Shown: positions 1-9,200 of the stretch, one piece after another
How positions within the stretch are numbered: position 1 is the first letter of the stretch
How the letters are laid out: each line of letters begins with the position of its first letter
DNA from: Undibacterium parvum
GTDB taxonomy: Bacteria > Pseudomonadota > Gammaproteobacteria > Burkholderiales > Burkholderiaceae_D
DNA length: 64,000 nucleotides
Assembly (NCBI RefSeq): GCF_003955735.1
Contig: NZ_CP034464.1
Span: 4,836,001-4,900,000 of the forward strand
Reading direction: 5' to 3'
Made by a program: the position numbers and the translations under genes
Notes under the pieces: model-generated
Told to the model about the DNA's origin: nothing
Databases searched by the model: none
Seen by the model: the letters and a program-made list of their open reading frames with translations, nothing else

Positions 1-93
1 AAAGCCATCGATAGAGTAAAACAGTGCAGAAAAAATTCTAGCAAAACCACTTTTACTTTTAAATTGACTCACTGCTGGTTCTTGCTGTTCCAT
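1..93 (-). CDS. dgkA: diacylglycerol kinase, N-terminal part (runs off window start)
   Basis: The first 31 codons of a minus-strand gene that continues beyond the window edge. After a short polar start the translation reads FKSKSGFARIFSALFYSIDG, which matches the amphipathic N-terminus of DgkA-type integral-membrane lipid kinases. These phosphorylate diacylglycerol to phosphatidic acid in the inner membrane. The ATG at 93 is preceded on its strand by a GGGGTGG ribosome-binding site. It is divergent from the IclR gene. The call rests on the N-terminal resemblance only, because the catalytic part is outside the window. Confidence 0.6.
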   Translation of the reverse strand, partial: MEQQEPAVSQFKSKSGFARIFSALFYSIDGF

Positions 94-284
94 GCCACCC
101 CTTGATTAATTTTAAGTTTTTCTCAGGCAAATTTTAACAGGAGAAGCTTGAATTGCGGAATTTGTGCAATCACTCCTGAGACTCATCAAATCTTTTGCTG
201 GAAACACATTATTTCTGAATATTGCTACTGCCATTTTTTTCACATTATGGTATAAAGGATATATTGCAATGCACCAACCACAAT

Positions 285-1070
285 ATGAAAACCGAAACCG
301 CAGCTTCCGATAAAACTTCCATCCAAGTCATAGAGCGCCTAACCTCACTACTCGATGCTTTGGCGCGTTACCAAGATCCTGTTAGTCTAAAGGAACTGGC
401 CATAGTCACGGGTCTGCATCCATCAACCGCGCACCGCATTTTGAACGATTTGGTCAAAACCCGCTTCGTCGATAGAGCAGAAGCTGGCTCCTATCGCCTC
501 GGTATGCGCCTGCTAGAATTGGGTAATGTGGTCAAGAGCCGTCTGAATGTGCGCGAAGCTTCCCTGGAATTTATGCGCACTCTGCACAGACAAACCCAGC
601 AGACCGTTAATTTATCAGTGCGTCAAGGCGATGAAATTGTATATATAGACCGAGCTTTTTCCGAGCGCTCTGGAATGCAGGTGGTACGCGCCATCGGTGG
701 CCGCGCGCCGTTGCATTTAACCTCAACCGGAAAATTGTTTTTATCACTGGATGAACCGAAGGCAATACGCGCTTACACCACACGCACCGGTTTAGCTGGC
801 CACAACAAAAATTCCATCACTGATCTGGCAAAACTAGAAAAAGAATTATCTGAAGTAAGGGAAAATGGTTACGCCCGCGACAATGAAGAATTAGAACTCG
901 GGGTACGCTGTATGGCCGCGGGAATACGTGACGACAGCGGCAAAATGATCGCTGGACTATCGATTTCTGCCCCAGCCGGGCGTCTCCAGGAAGAATGGCT
1001 GGCCGATCTGATCTCTACAGCGGAACAAATTTCAGCAACGCTTGGATACGTAGCAACGACCAAGCAATAA
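285..1070 (+). CDS. IclR family transcriptional regulator
   Basis: A 261-residue regulator. An N-terminal winged helix-turn-helix (about residues 15-75, with LKELAIVTGLHPSTAHRIL as the helix-turn-helix core) is followed by the IclR effector-binding domain, which ends in the typical GLSISAPAGRL segment. I chose the ATG at 285 because the 21 codons upstream are not IclR-like. IclR proteins usually control aromatic or small-acid catabolism in response to a metabolite. No catabolic operon is adjacent, so the target cannot be named. It is divergent from dgkA. Confidence 0.9.
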   Translation: MKTETAASDKTSIQVIERLTSLLDALARYQDPVSLKELAIVTGLHPSTAHRILNDLVKTRFVDRAEAGSYRLGMRLLELGNVVKSRLNVREASLEFMRTLHRQTQQTVNLSVRQGDEIVYIDRAFSERSGMQVVRAIGGRAPLHLTSTGKLFLSLDEPKAIRAYTTRTGLAGHNKNSITDLAKLEKELSEVRENGYARDNEELELGVRCMAAGIRDDSGKMIAGLSISAPAGRLQEEWLADLISTAEQISATLGYVATTKQ

Positions 1071-1141
1071 ATCAAAAATGCTCGCGACTCTAGTAGCTAG
1101 CTAAAACTAGAATCGGGAGCTGAGTACGACTGGCAAGACAA

Positions 1142-1840
1142 TTAGACTCCCGCACCGAAACGTTCCCATCTAGGCAAATAGTAATTATCTGCATTCAGAG
1201 AAAACATCAGGCGCTTCACCTGTCCGGTAATTAATTCACGCTTCACTAGTCCGATAAAGCGCGAGTCGCGACTATTATCCCGATTATCGCCCAGCATCAT
1301 ATACTCGCCCTGCGGCACAGTAATCGGTGCAAAGTTACGCATCGCAGCACGGTCAGGCATGACGATCATGCCATGTTGTAATGTCCCCAGAGTTTCATTA
1401 AAGACCAATTGCTCTCTCGCATATTCACGCGTTGGTGTCAGATGATCAGCGCTCTTGGCCGCGATAGCTGTATAACTCGCCGCGACACCATTAATGATGA
1501 GTTTTTCGTCGCGCATTTCGACCACATCACCAGGTAGCGCAATCAGGCGCTTGACCAGGCGCACCCCATCTTCAGGCGAACTAAAGGTCACGATGTCACC
1601 GCGCTGAGGATCGGCTACATGCGCCAGTATCACGTCGGTAAACGGAAGTTTCACGTCATACGCGACTCGATCACAAATCACCCGATCGCCTTCCAGAAGA
1701 CTAGGATACATAGAACTAGACGGCACTAAATACCAGTCAGCGACAGCACTACGCATGAGTATCATGCCAATTAAAAACAGCAAAAAACCCTTGTTTTCGG
1801 CGAACAACTTACGCGGACTAAGATTAAACTTTAATGACAT
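1142..1840 (-). CDS. lepB: signal peptidase I
   Basis: A 232-residue membrane serine protease that removes signal peptides from exported proteins on the periplasmic side. One N-terminal membrane segment (about residues 18-36) precedes the active-site box PSSSMYPS, with predicted nucleophile Ser43. The general-base Lys97 lies in VKRLIALPGD, and the C-terminal box GDNRDNSRDSR is intact. A strong AGGAGG site precedes the ATG at 1840. It stands alone rather than in the common lepA-lepB-rnc cluster and has only one membrane segment, so it may be an additional paralogue. It is downstream of gapA but separated from it by a terminator. Confidence 0.9.
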   Translation of the reverse strand: MSLKFNLSPRKLFAENKGFLLFLIGMILMRSAVADWYLVPSSSMYPSLLEGDRVICDRVAYDVKLPFTDVILAHVADPQRGDIVTFSSPEDGVRLVKRLIALPGDVVEMRDEKLIINGVAASYTAIAAKSADHLTPTREYAREQLVFNETLGTLQHGMIVMPDRAAMRNFAPITVPQGEYMMLGDNRDNSRDSRFIGLVKRELITGQVKRLMFSLNADNYYLPRWERFGAGV

Positions 1841-1880
1841 ATTCCCTCCTAAGAAATCAAATCACCCAGCATAGACAAAA

Positions 1881-1907
1881 AAATACCCCGAAAGTTCGGG
1901 GTATTTT
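1881..1907 (-). terminator. rho-independent terminator after gapA
   Basis: The inverted repeat AATACCCCGAA/TTCGGGGTATT is flanked by an A-rich stretch on one side and T5 on the other. It lies about 35 bases beyond the gapA stop and ahead of lepB, so it should end gapA transcription. Its symmetry would let it work in both directions. Confidence 0.85.
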
Positions 1908-1939
1908 TAAATGCATCACTAACTCAATCGTCTACGCAA

Positions 1940-2953
1940 TTACTTAGCGCCCATCAATGCAACCGTCGTATCGAGCATACGGTTAGAGAAACCCCACTCG
2001 TTATCGTACCAGCTAGAGACTTTAACCAAACGACCGGATACTTTAGTCAAGGTTTCGTCGTAAGTGCTGGATGCTGGATTGTGATTGAAATCAACAGAAA
2101 CCAAAGGCGCTGTGTTGTAATCCAAGATACCTTTTAGGGCGCCTTCGGATGCATCTTTCAATACTTTATTGATTTCTTCTATGCTGGTATCGCGACCTGC
2201 GATAAAGGACAGATCAACCATAGAAACGTTGATGGTCGGTACGCGTATCGCATAACCATCCAATTTACCGTTTAATTCTGGCAATACCAAGCCAACTGCG
2301 GCAGCAGCCCCAGTTTTAGCTGGGATCATCGATTGTGTCGCAGAGCGGGCACGACGCAAATCTTCATGCATGACGTCGGTCAATACTTGATCATTGGTGT
2401 AAGAATGGATCGTGGTCATCAAACCATTGACGATACCAACTGTGTCGTTCAAGACTTTAGCCAATGGAGCCAGGCAGTTAGTGGTGCAAGAAGCGTTCGA
2501 GATGACGGTATCAGTGGCTTTTAAGACGCCGTGGTTCACACCGAAAACGACAGTTGCATCGACGTCTTTTCCGCCTGGTGCAGAGATAATGACTTTCTTA
2601 GCGCCGCCAGCGATGTGGGCGGATGCTTTTTCTTTTGTCGTGAAGAAGCCTGTGCATTCCAGAACCACGTCTACATTCAACTCACCCCAAGGGATATTAG
2701 CTGGGTTACGTTCAGCAAAAACCTTGATCTTGTCGCCATTGACGATCATGAAATCGCCTTCAACTGTCACTGTGCCTGGGAATTTGCCGTGCGCAGTATC
2801 GTAGCGTGTCAAATGTGCATTTGACTCTGCATTGCCTAGATCATTGATAGCAACGATCTGTATCTCATTTTTAAACTTACCGCCTTCGTAATGTGCACGA
2901 AGGATATTACGGCCGATACGGCCATAGCCGTTGATTGCGACGCGAATCGTCAT
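1940..2953 (-). CDS. gapA: glyceraldehyde-3-phosphate dehydrogenase
   Basis: A 337-residue cytosolic glycolytic enzyme. It oxidises glyceraldehyde-3-phosphate to 1,3-bisphosphoglycerate with NAD. The N-terminal Rossmann motif [10 protein letters not shown], the catalytic-cysteine segment [17 protein letters not shown] and the C-terminal [12 protein letters not shown] are all present. Length is normal for the family. The ATG at 2953 has a GGAGA site about 8 bases upstream. It follows the tkt-acetyltransferase pair on the same strand, a glycolysis/pentose-phosphate grouping common in betaproteobacteria. Confidence 0.97.
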   Translation of the reverse strand: MTIRVAINGYGRIGRNILRAHYEGGKFKNEIQIVAINDLGNAESNAHLTRYDTAHGKFPGTVTVEGDFMIVNGDKIKVFAERNPANIPWGELNVDVVLECTGFFTTKEKASAHIAGGAKKVIISAPGGKDVDATVVFGVNHGVLKATDTVISNASCTTNCLAPLAKVLNDTVGIVNGLMTTIHSYTNDQVLTDVMHEDLRRARSATQSMIPAKTGAAAAVGLVLPELNGKLDGYAIRVPTINVSMVDLSFIAGRDTSIEEINKVLKDASEGALKGILDYNTAPLVSVDFNHNPASSTYDETLTKVSGRLVKVSSWYDNEWGFSNRMLDTTVALMGAK

Positions 2954-3026
2954 GGTTTTATCTCCAAAGAACTAAAACAAATTAAAAAGTACTTACAAGT
3001 TGCAGAACACTATAGAACACAAAAAC

Positions 3027-3635
3027 TTAATGCAAAGCCAAAGAAGTAGGCAAGGCGTGGACTGATGCCATCAAAATCGATAAATCCTTCCAGCCGTAAG
3101 CTGCTTCTTTCAACTCCAAACCATCCCAATTGAAATCTTGCTCACGCAATAAAGCGCCGCCCAGATCTTCGTAAAAATTTCTCGCTGCAGCGTTATCCGA
3201 AATAACCCAAGCCAACAAATTATTAACGCCTTGTGCTTGGAATACTTTCGCCACTTTTTGCAACATACGTCGGCCTATGCCAGAACGCTGCCAGGCTGGG
3301 CGCAAATACAAAGCGGTCAATTCGGCCTCAATACCCAGCTTAGACTCAGGCAATAACATGCCAGAGGCAAAACCGATAATCTGCCCTTCACTCTCAGCCA
3401 CAAACACACAAATTCTTTCGCCAGCCACTGCCAGCGCTTCGAGTATGGTGCGCCAGTGCAGTACGCTGTCTTCCAGCTTCATCTCATCCAGATAGCTGTC
3501 AGGAATAATCCCGCGATAGCATGCCAACCAGCTTTCTATGCGCACCTTGGCGATAGACTCTGCGTCTGCCACAGTAGCACGACGCAGGCTGACCTCTTTG
3601 ATGCTGCTCATAGGTTCGCTCATAGAGTCGTTCAT
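3027..3635 (-). CDS. GNAT family N-acetyltransferase
   Basis: A 202-residue Gcn5-related acetyltransferase. The acetyl-CoA-binding core is visible: LTALYLRPAWQRSGIGRRML (beta4 and the P-loop R/Q-x-x-G-x-G/A) followed by a helix and then NAARNFYEDLG. An in-frame TTG lies one codon upstream of the ATG chosen at 3635. The start is only 6 bases after the tkt stop and has no clear ribosome-binding site, so translation is probably coupled to tkt. The substrate cannot be told from sequence. Confidence 0.85.
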   Translation of the reverse strand: MNDSMSEPMSSIKEVSLRRATVADAESIAKVRIESWLACYRGIIPDSYLDEMKLEDSVLHWRTILEALAVAGERICVFVAESEGQIIGFASGMLLPESKLGIEAELTALYLRPAWQRSGIGRRMLQKVAKVFQAQGVNNLLAWVISDNAAARNFYEDLGGALLREQDFNWDGLELKEAAYGWKDLSILMASVHALPTSLALH

Positions 3636-3641
3636 CAACGC

Positions 3642-5645
3642 TTATGCCAGCACAGCGTTAACTTTGGCGACCACATTCTCAACCGTGAAACCGAAGTACT
3701 TAAACAAAACGCCGGCAGGAGCTGATTCACCGAAAGTATCGATACCAACCACCGCACCTTCCAGACCCACATATTTGTACCAGATATCGCTAACACCAGC
3801 TTCTATCGCGACACGTGGCAAGCCCTTGCCCAATACCGCCATCTTGTAAGCAACATCCTGACGATCAAACACATCGGTACATGGCATAGAGACTATGCGT
3901 ACCGCGATACCCTGCTGCGCCAGTTCAGCCGCTGCTTTCACTGCCAATTCGATTTCCGAACCGGTAGCGATCAAGACCGCTTTGGCATCGGCTACGTCTT
4001 GCAAGATATAGCCACCACGTGAAATATCCGCGATTTGCTGAGTACTACGTTCTTGGTAAGGCAGATTTTGACGCGAGAAAATCAAGGTCGATGGGCCATC
4101 ATTGCGCTTCACCGCAAAGCCCCAGGCCGCAGCCGACTCAACCGTGTCGCAAGGACGCCAGTTATCCAGATTCGGGATCAGACGCATGCTAGAAATGTGT
4201 TCAACCGACTGATGGGTAGGACCATCTTCGCCCAAACCGATAGAGTCATGCGTGAACACGAAAAGCGTACGGATTTTCATCAAGGCAGCCATGCGGATTG
4301 CATTGCGGCTGTAGTCGGAGAAAGTCAAAAAGGTTGCACCGAACGGAATATAGCCGCCGTGCAGAGCAATACCATTCATGATCGCGCTCATACCGAATTC
4401 ACGCACACCATAGTTGATGTGATTACCGGCTTGATTGGCACGCACTGCGACGCATTCTTTCCAGTTAGTCAGGTTAGAACCAGTCAGATCGGCCGAACCG
4501 CCGAGAAATTCTGGCAGCGATGGCGCAAACGCCTGAATCGCATTTTGGCTCGCTTTACGAGTGGCAATGTTTTCTTTTTTCTCTACGCAGGCAGCGATAG
4601 CGTTTTGCAGCACCTCGTCAAAATTAGCTGGCAAATCGCCCTTCATGCGGCGCGTCAATTCTGCTGCTTGCTGCGGAAATTGTTGAGAATATTGCTGAAA
4701 CGTGGCATTCCATTCGGCTTCTAATTTGGCACCGTTCGCCTTAGCATCCCAGGCGCTATACACATCCGCTGGAACTTCAAACGGTGGATAGGCCCAATCA
4801 ATATTGGCACGCACTGCCGCGATCTCTTTATCACCCAAAGCAGCACCGTGCACATTGTGCGTACCTTGCATATTTGGGGAACCCTTACCGATGACGGTAC
4901 GGCAGCAGATCAAGGTCGGTTTGTCGGAAGTTTTTGCCGCAGCGATGGCGCGGTTGACGGCTGCCACATCATGCCCATCTACAGCACGAATCACGTTCCA
5001 GCCATACGCTTCAAAACGCTTAGGGGTATCGTCGGTAAACCAGCCTTCAACATGACCATCGATAGAAATACCGTTATCGTCCCAGAAAGCCGTCAGTTTA
5101 TTCAGTTGCAGGGTGCCGGCCAGAGAACAGGCTTCATGCGAAATACCTTCCATCAGGCAACCATCGCCCATGAAGGCGTAAGTGCGGTGATCGACCACAT
5201 TCACACCGTCTTGATTAAATTCTGCCGCCAGCAACTTCTCTGCCAGTGCCATACCCACCGCATTGGTGATACCTTGTCCCAAAGGACCCGTCGTGGTTTC
5301 TACGCCAGGCGTAACATGCACTTCTGGATGACCGGCAGTTTTGGAATGCAACTGGCGGAAATTGCGAATCTCATCCATGCTCAGGTCGTAACCTGTGAGA
5401 TGCAACAGCGAGTAATGCAACATCGAGCCATGCCCATTCGAGAGCACAAAACGGTCGCGATTGATCCATTTTGGATTAGCCGGATTGTGGCGATAATGCC
5501 CCGCCCACAAAGCAACGGCGATCTCCGCCATCCCCATAGGCGCACCCGGATGACCGGAATTGGCCTTCTGTACGGCATCCATAGACAAGGCGCGAATCGC
5601 GTTGGCCATCTTAGTGGTAACGGCTGAGGGAGTAGATGAAATCAT
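3642..5645 (-). CDS. tkt: transketolase
   Basis: A 667-residue thiamine-diphosphate enzyme that moves two-carbon units between sugars in the pentose-phosphate pathway. The N-terminal [11 protein letters not shown], the TPP/metal motif [13 protein letters not shown]...DDNGISIDG, the central [18 protein letters not shown] and the C-terminal [17 protein letters not shown] are present. Length fits the family. A reading frame extends 17 codons upstream, but the ATG at 5645 ([18 protein letters not shown]) gives the normal N-terminus. It is the first gene of a two-gene unit with the acetyltransferase. Confidence 0.96.
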   Translation of the reverse strand: MISSTPSAVTTKMANAIRALSMDAVQKANSGHPGAPMGMAEIAVALWAGHYRHNPANPKWINRDRFVLSNGHGSMLHYSLLHLTGYDLSMDEIRNFRQLHSKTAGHPEVHVTPGVETTTGPLGQGITNAVGMALAEKLLAAEFNQDGVNVVDHRTYAFMGDGCLMEGISHEACSLAGTLQLNKLTAFWDDNGISIDGHVEGWFTDDTPKRFEAYGWNVIRAVDGHDVAAVNRAIAAAKTSDKPTLICCRTVIGKGSPNMQGTHNVHGAALGDKEIAAVRANIDWAYPPFEVPADVYSAWDAKANGAKLEAEWNATFQQYSQQFPQQAAELTRRMKGDLPANFDEVLQNAIAACVEKKENIATRKASQNAIQAFAPSLPEFLGGSADLTGSNLTNWKECVAVRANQAGNHINYGVREFGMSAIMNGIALHGGYIPFGATFLTFSDYSRNAIRMAALMKIRTLFVFTHDSIGLGEDGPTHQSVEHISSMRLIPNLDNWRPCDTVESAAAWGFAVKRNDGPSTLIFSRQNLPYQERSTQQIADISRGGYILQDVADAKAVLIATGSEIELAVKAAAELAQQGIAVRIVSMPCTDVFDRQDVAYKMAVLGKGLPRVAIEAGVSDIWYKYVGLEGAVVGIDTFGESAPAGVLFKYFGFTVENVVAKVNAVLA

Positions 5646-6269
5646 GGCGAGTAGATGAGTAAGGTCAAAAAGTCGAAAAAATGAAGAATAATGCACTGCA
5701 AACCTAGCAAGGTTCGCAAAACCGTCTATTTTACCAGAGCACAGCGCAATTACGGCAATTGCCGCAAGCTTGCACCACGCGGGGCGATAGATGCATAGAT
5801 GAGTCGACCGCTTAAAATTTGTATTTATTTACATAGGACTTACACAAAACCGCCCCAGCGTTGTTGCACGCGTCTTGCCCTACTAGCGTACCGTCTTCGA
5901 CGCTGCGCCTAGCTGGGGCAATTTTGCGTAATTCAATTACAAAAAAATGAAACTTGCATGAATGAAAACTTGTATGTCAAAATCCGTCACGCTACAAAGC
6001 CTGAACTTAAATCAGGGGCGAAATTCTGAGGCACAAAATAATTTTATTTTTTTGCACCCGCATCTGCTTTAGCGCACTAACTATCAATCAGCAAGATCAA
6101 ATTCGCTTACTGCAAAGACCTCAGTAGAAAAAAGTCAAACAGATGATGCCATTGAAAAAAAACGAGCAGACGCAGTCCCACTTAAAGCTAAGGATTTTTT
6201 TGAATAGCTCAAGATCGGATAGCCCAATTTCGATTTTCAGAAAGACTTCAACTTACTTTGCTTTGACTG
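5646..6269. other. intergenic region between divergent tkt and the GGDEF/EAL gene
   Basis: A 624-base gap that must hold the promoters of both divergent genes; I could not place either with confidence. It contains one inverted-repeat element (listed separately). It also holds an open frame without a start codon that ends at a TAG near 6207. That frame translates as roughly 44 charged residues ending KAKDFFE and could be the tail of a decayed gene. The rest is AT-rich and featureless to me. Confidence 0.5.
5841..5930. repeat. ~90-bp imperfect inverted-repeat element
   Basis: Left arm 5841-5859 and right arm 5912-5930 are reverse complements at 16 of 19 positions (core GCCCCAGC/GCTGGGGC). An inner GCGTC/GACGC pair is also present. 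No coding capacity. It looks like a small non-autonomous mobile or REP-type element; only one copy is seen in this window. Confidence 0.55.
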
Positions 6270-9200
6270 ATGCATAAGTCCTTCACCTCTATCCTTACGT
6301 TTCTGCGTACAAGTTTATTTCATTGGCTTTGTTCACTCCTGCTGTTCTCGCCATCGGCTTTTGCTGCTGGACCTGGTTTTCAAAATATTGTCGGACTTGA
6401 TGAGATCAACAACACTGCCATTTATTCCAGCGTAAAAGATAGACACGGTTTTATGTGGTTCGGTGCTAGTTCAGGGCTATTTCGCTACGATGGACAACGT
6501 ATCATTAACTTCCCCAATGATCCTGACGCTCCAAATTCCCTCGGCAGTAGCACCATCTTGGCGATTACCGAGGATGAGAGCGGCATTTGGTGCATAGGTG
6601 TAGAAGGAAGCATCCATCATCTACTCGGCAACGGTAGTTTTGAGCACTTCCCTATCATACTCAATGGAGCCAAGCGCACGCGTCACACACCAAATCGTAT
6701 CGTGGCAGATCAACGCGGTCATCTGTGGCTAGGTGGCGGCAGTGAATTATTGCGCTTCGACATCAAAACTAGTCAATTCACAAAATTTACTTCTGAACCA
6801 TCGGATGCCGACACTGCGCATGTACGCGCACTTGCAATTGACCATGTAAATCAACGATTGATTTACATCCAAAACACTGGGCTTATGTCTATCGCGTTTA
6901 GCCCAAACGCTCAGGCTAATAGACTATTCGATTTAAGTAAGATTGACCGCGTAGTTGGCGTGAGCATAAGAGATGGCATTTGGCTGACCACCAATAACAG
7001 GCTCTACAAACTTAGCAACAAGCTCGATCAACTGGAAAAGATAGCCCTCACTGCAGGTGAAAAATTAAATAAAATCTCCCTCAGCCAATGGGACAACCAG
7101 GGGCGTTTATGGATGGTCTATAACAACCGGGAGTTAGCTAGCTACGACACTAATACGGGAAAAACCGAGCTATTTCCCTCTTCCCCTTACGATATCGGCA
7201 ACCGAGCTACAGTGACTTTGCTGAGTCTCTATATTGATGGCGATGATCAACTATGGGCAGGCACCGGCAGCATAGGAGTGATGCGTGCCAATCTGCGCAA
7301 TACGGGGTTGAGCCGCAGGGTAGCAAGCAGCGAAGAAAATATGCTCTGGCCAGGCGATGATTATTGCCATTTGAGCCCAGCCCAACAGGGTGGCGTGCTC
7401 ATGTCAGCCTGCTCGGGTGGTCTGCGGCATCTGTCGGCTGACGCCAAGACTATGAGCGACCTCACCCCACGACTACTGCATGCACTTGAAGTAAGTAAGG
7501 CATCCGCTAATACTCCATTCAATACCCCATTCAATACCAACTTAAACATCCGTAGTCATACTTATGATGAAAACAGTGATTTATGGCTAGCTAGTCTTAG
7601 CGGACTGATACATTGGGATCAACAATCCAAGGCTAAACTCTATGCAATTAATCCGTATCAGCCCAATGCCATCCACTCTGCCTTATTCACCGTGCACAAA
7701 GATAGGCAAGGGACACTCTGGCTAGGCAGCGTGGGTGGTTTACTACGCTATAGAAAGGAAACTGATGATTTTGAAAACTACAATTTACCACAAACCGGTA
7801 GAGATCAAATCGATGCGCGACGCATCCTCCAGATCAGCGATGCAGGGCCGCATCAGTTATGGATAGTGTCACATGGCCAAGGCTTATGGCACTTAGACAC
7901 GCAGACCGGAAAATCACATCAATTTAGGTTTGACATTAACAATCGCCAGAGCCTCAGTAGCGATGAAGTATTCGGAACTCTAAGCTCGCGCAATGGCGAG
8001 CTATGGGTGCTTACCTCGTCAGGACTCAATCGCATGACGAACCCAGGCGATCTGAAAAATACTCAGTTTGAACGTTTTACTGTACGCAATGGCTTTCCCT
8101 ATCAACAATTGCGCGACATTATCGAAGACAATTATGGTGACTTATGGCTAGGTAGCGACCAAGGCATTATTCACTTTAACCCCAGCACGCTCCGCAGCCA
8201 AATATACAGTCATAGTTACGGCTTACCAAGTGGCGGCTACAATACCGGCGCGGCTATGCGTACCGAGGACGGCAGTCTCTATTTCGGTGGATTTAAAGGC
8301 TTAGCGCTGATCTCACCGCTGACACTACGTAGCACCCTAGATAAAGGCCTGGCGGTTACCTTGACGGGTTATGGCACCGATGATCAATGGCAGCAGCAAA
8401 TGAGCCACCCTGCGCCAAGCAGCCTGACCATTCCCTATAGCGTGAATCGGCTGCGAGTAGAATTTGCCCTGCTCGACTACGAAGCACCTGAGTTTAATCA
8501 CTATCGTTACCGCTTACTAGGTTACGGTGACCAATGGCAGGAAACCGGAACGCAAGCACAAGCTAGCTATACCCGCCTGCCGTATGGCAACTACGTACTT
8601 GAAGTGGAAGGCAGTGGTAGCGATGGTAGCTTCAGCAAGAAAAAATTACGCCTTGCTATCGTCGTCACTCCGCCATTCTGGCGCACACCGCTGGCCTATT
8701 TTTTATATGCAATAGCCTTTGCTTTATTGACGTTTCTGGTCGTGCGGCGCCGCATGCGTCTGGCGAAAGAAAGGGAAGAATATAACACCCGCATTTTTGA
8801 ATCCGAACAACGTATGCGTCTGGCCTTACGCGGCTCTGATAACGCTTTATGGGATTGGAATATTTCTAAAGCGACGGTATTTCGTGCCGGTCTTGGTTTT
8901 CTTGGCTACAGCGACGGAGAAATTAAGAATAACCAGGAAGCATTTGCCGCGCTGGTTCATCCCGATGATTTAGCTGAGATGTCAAAATCGATGGCCTTAA
9001 TCTTATCAGGCCAGAGTAAATACTATCGCGCCGAATACCGGCTGCGCAGCAAATCGGGCAAGTGGCTGTGGATTTTAGATCGTGGTCAAGTGGTCGAACA
9101 GCGCGACAACGGCGAAGCTTTGCGGGTGACGGGAACTCTGCGCAATATCAATGAAAGAAAATTAGGCGAAGAAGAATTGCGGCGCATGGCGCAAATGGAC

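Noticed and set aside
2333..2824. Plus-strand frames opposite gapA
   Set aside because: They are antisense to a near-invariant gene and show no independent signals.
4035..5627. Long plus-strand frames opposite tkt
   Set aside because: They are antisense shadows of the strongly conserved transketolase gene with no ribosome-binding sites or recognisable protein.
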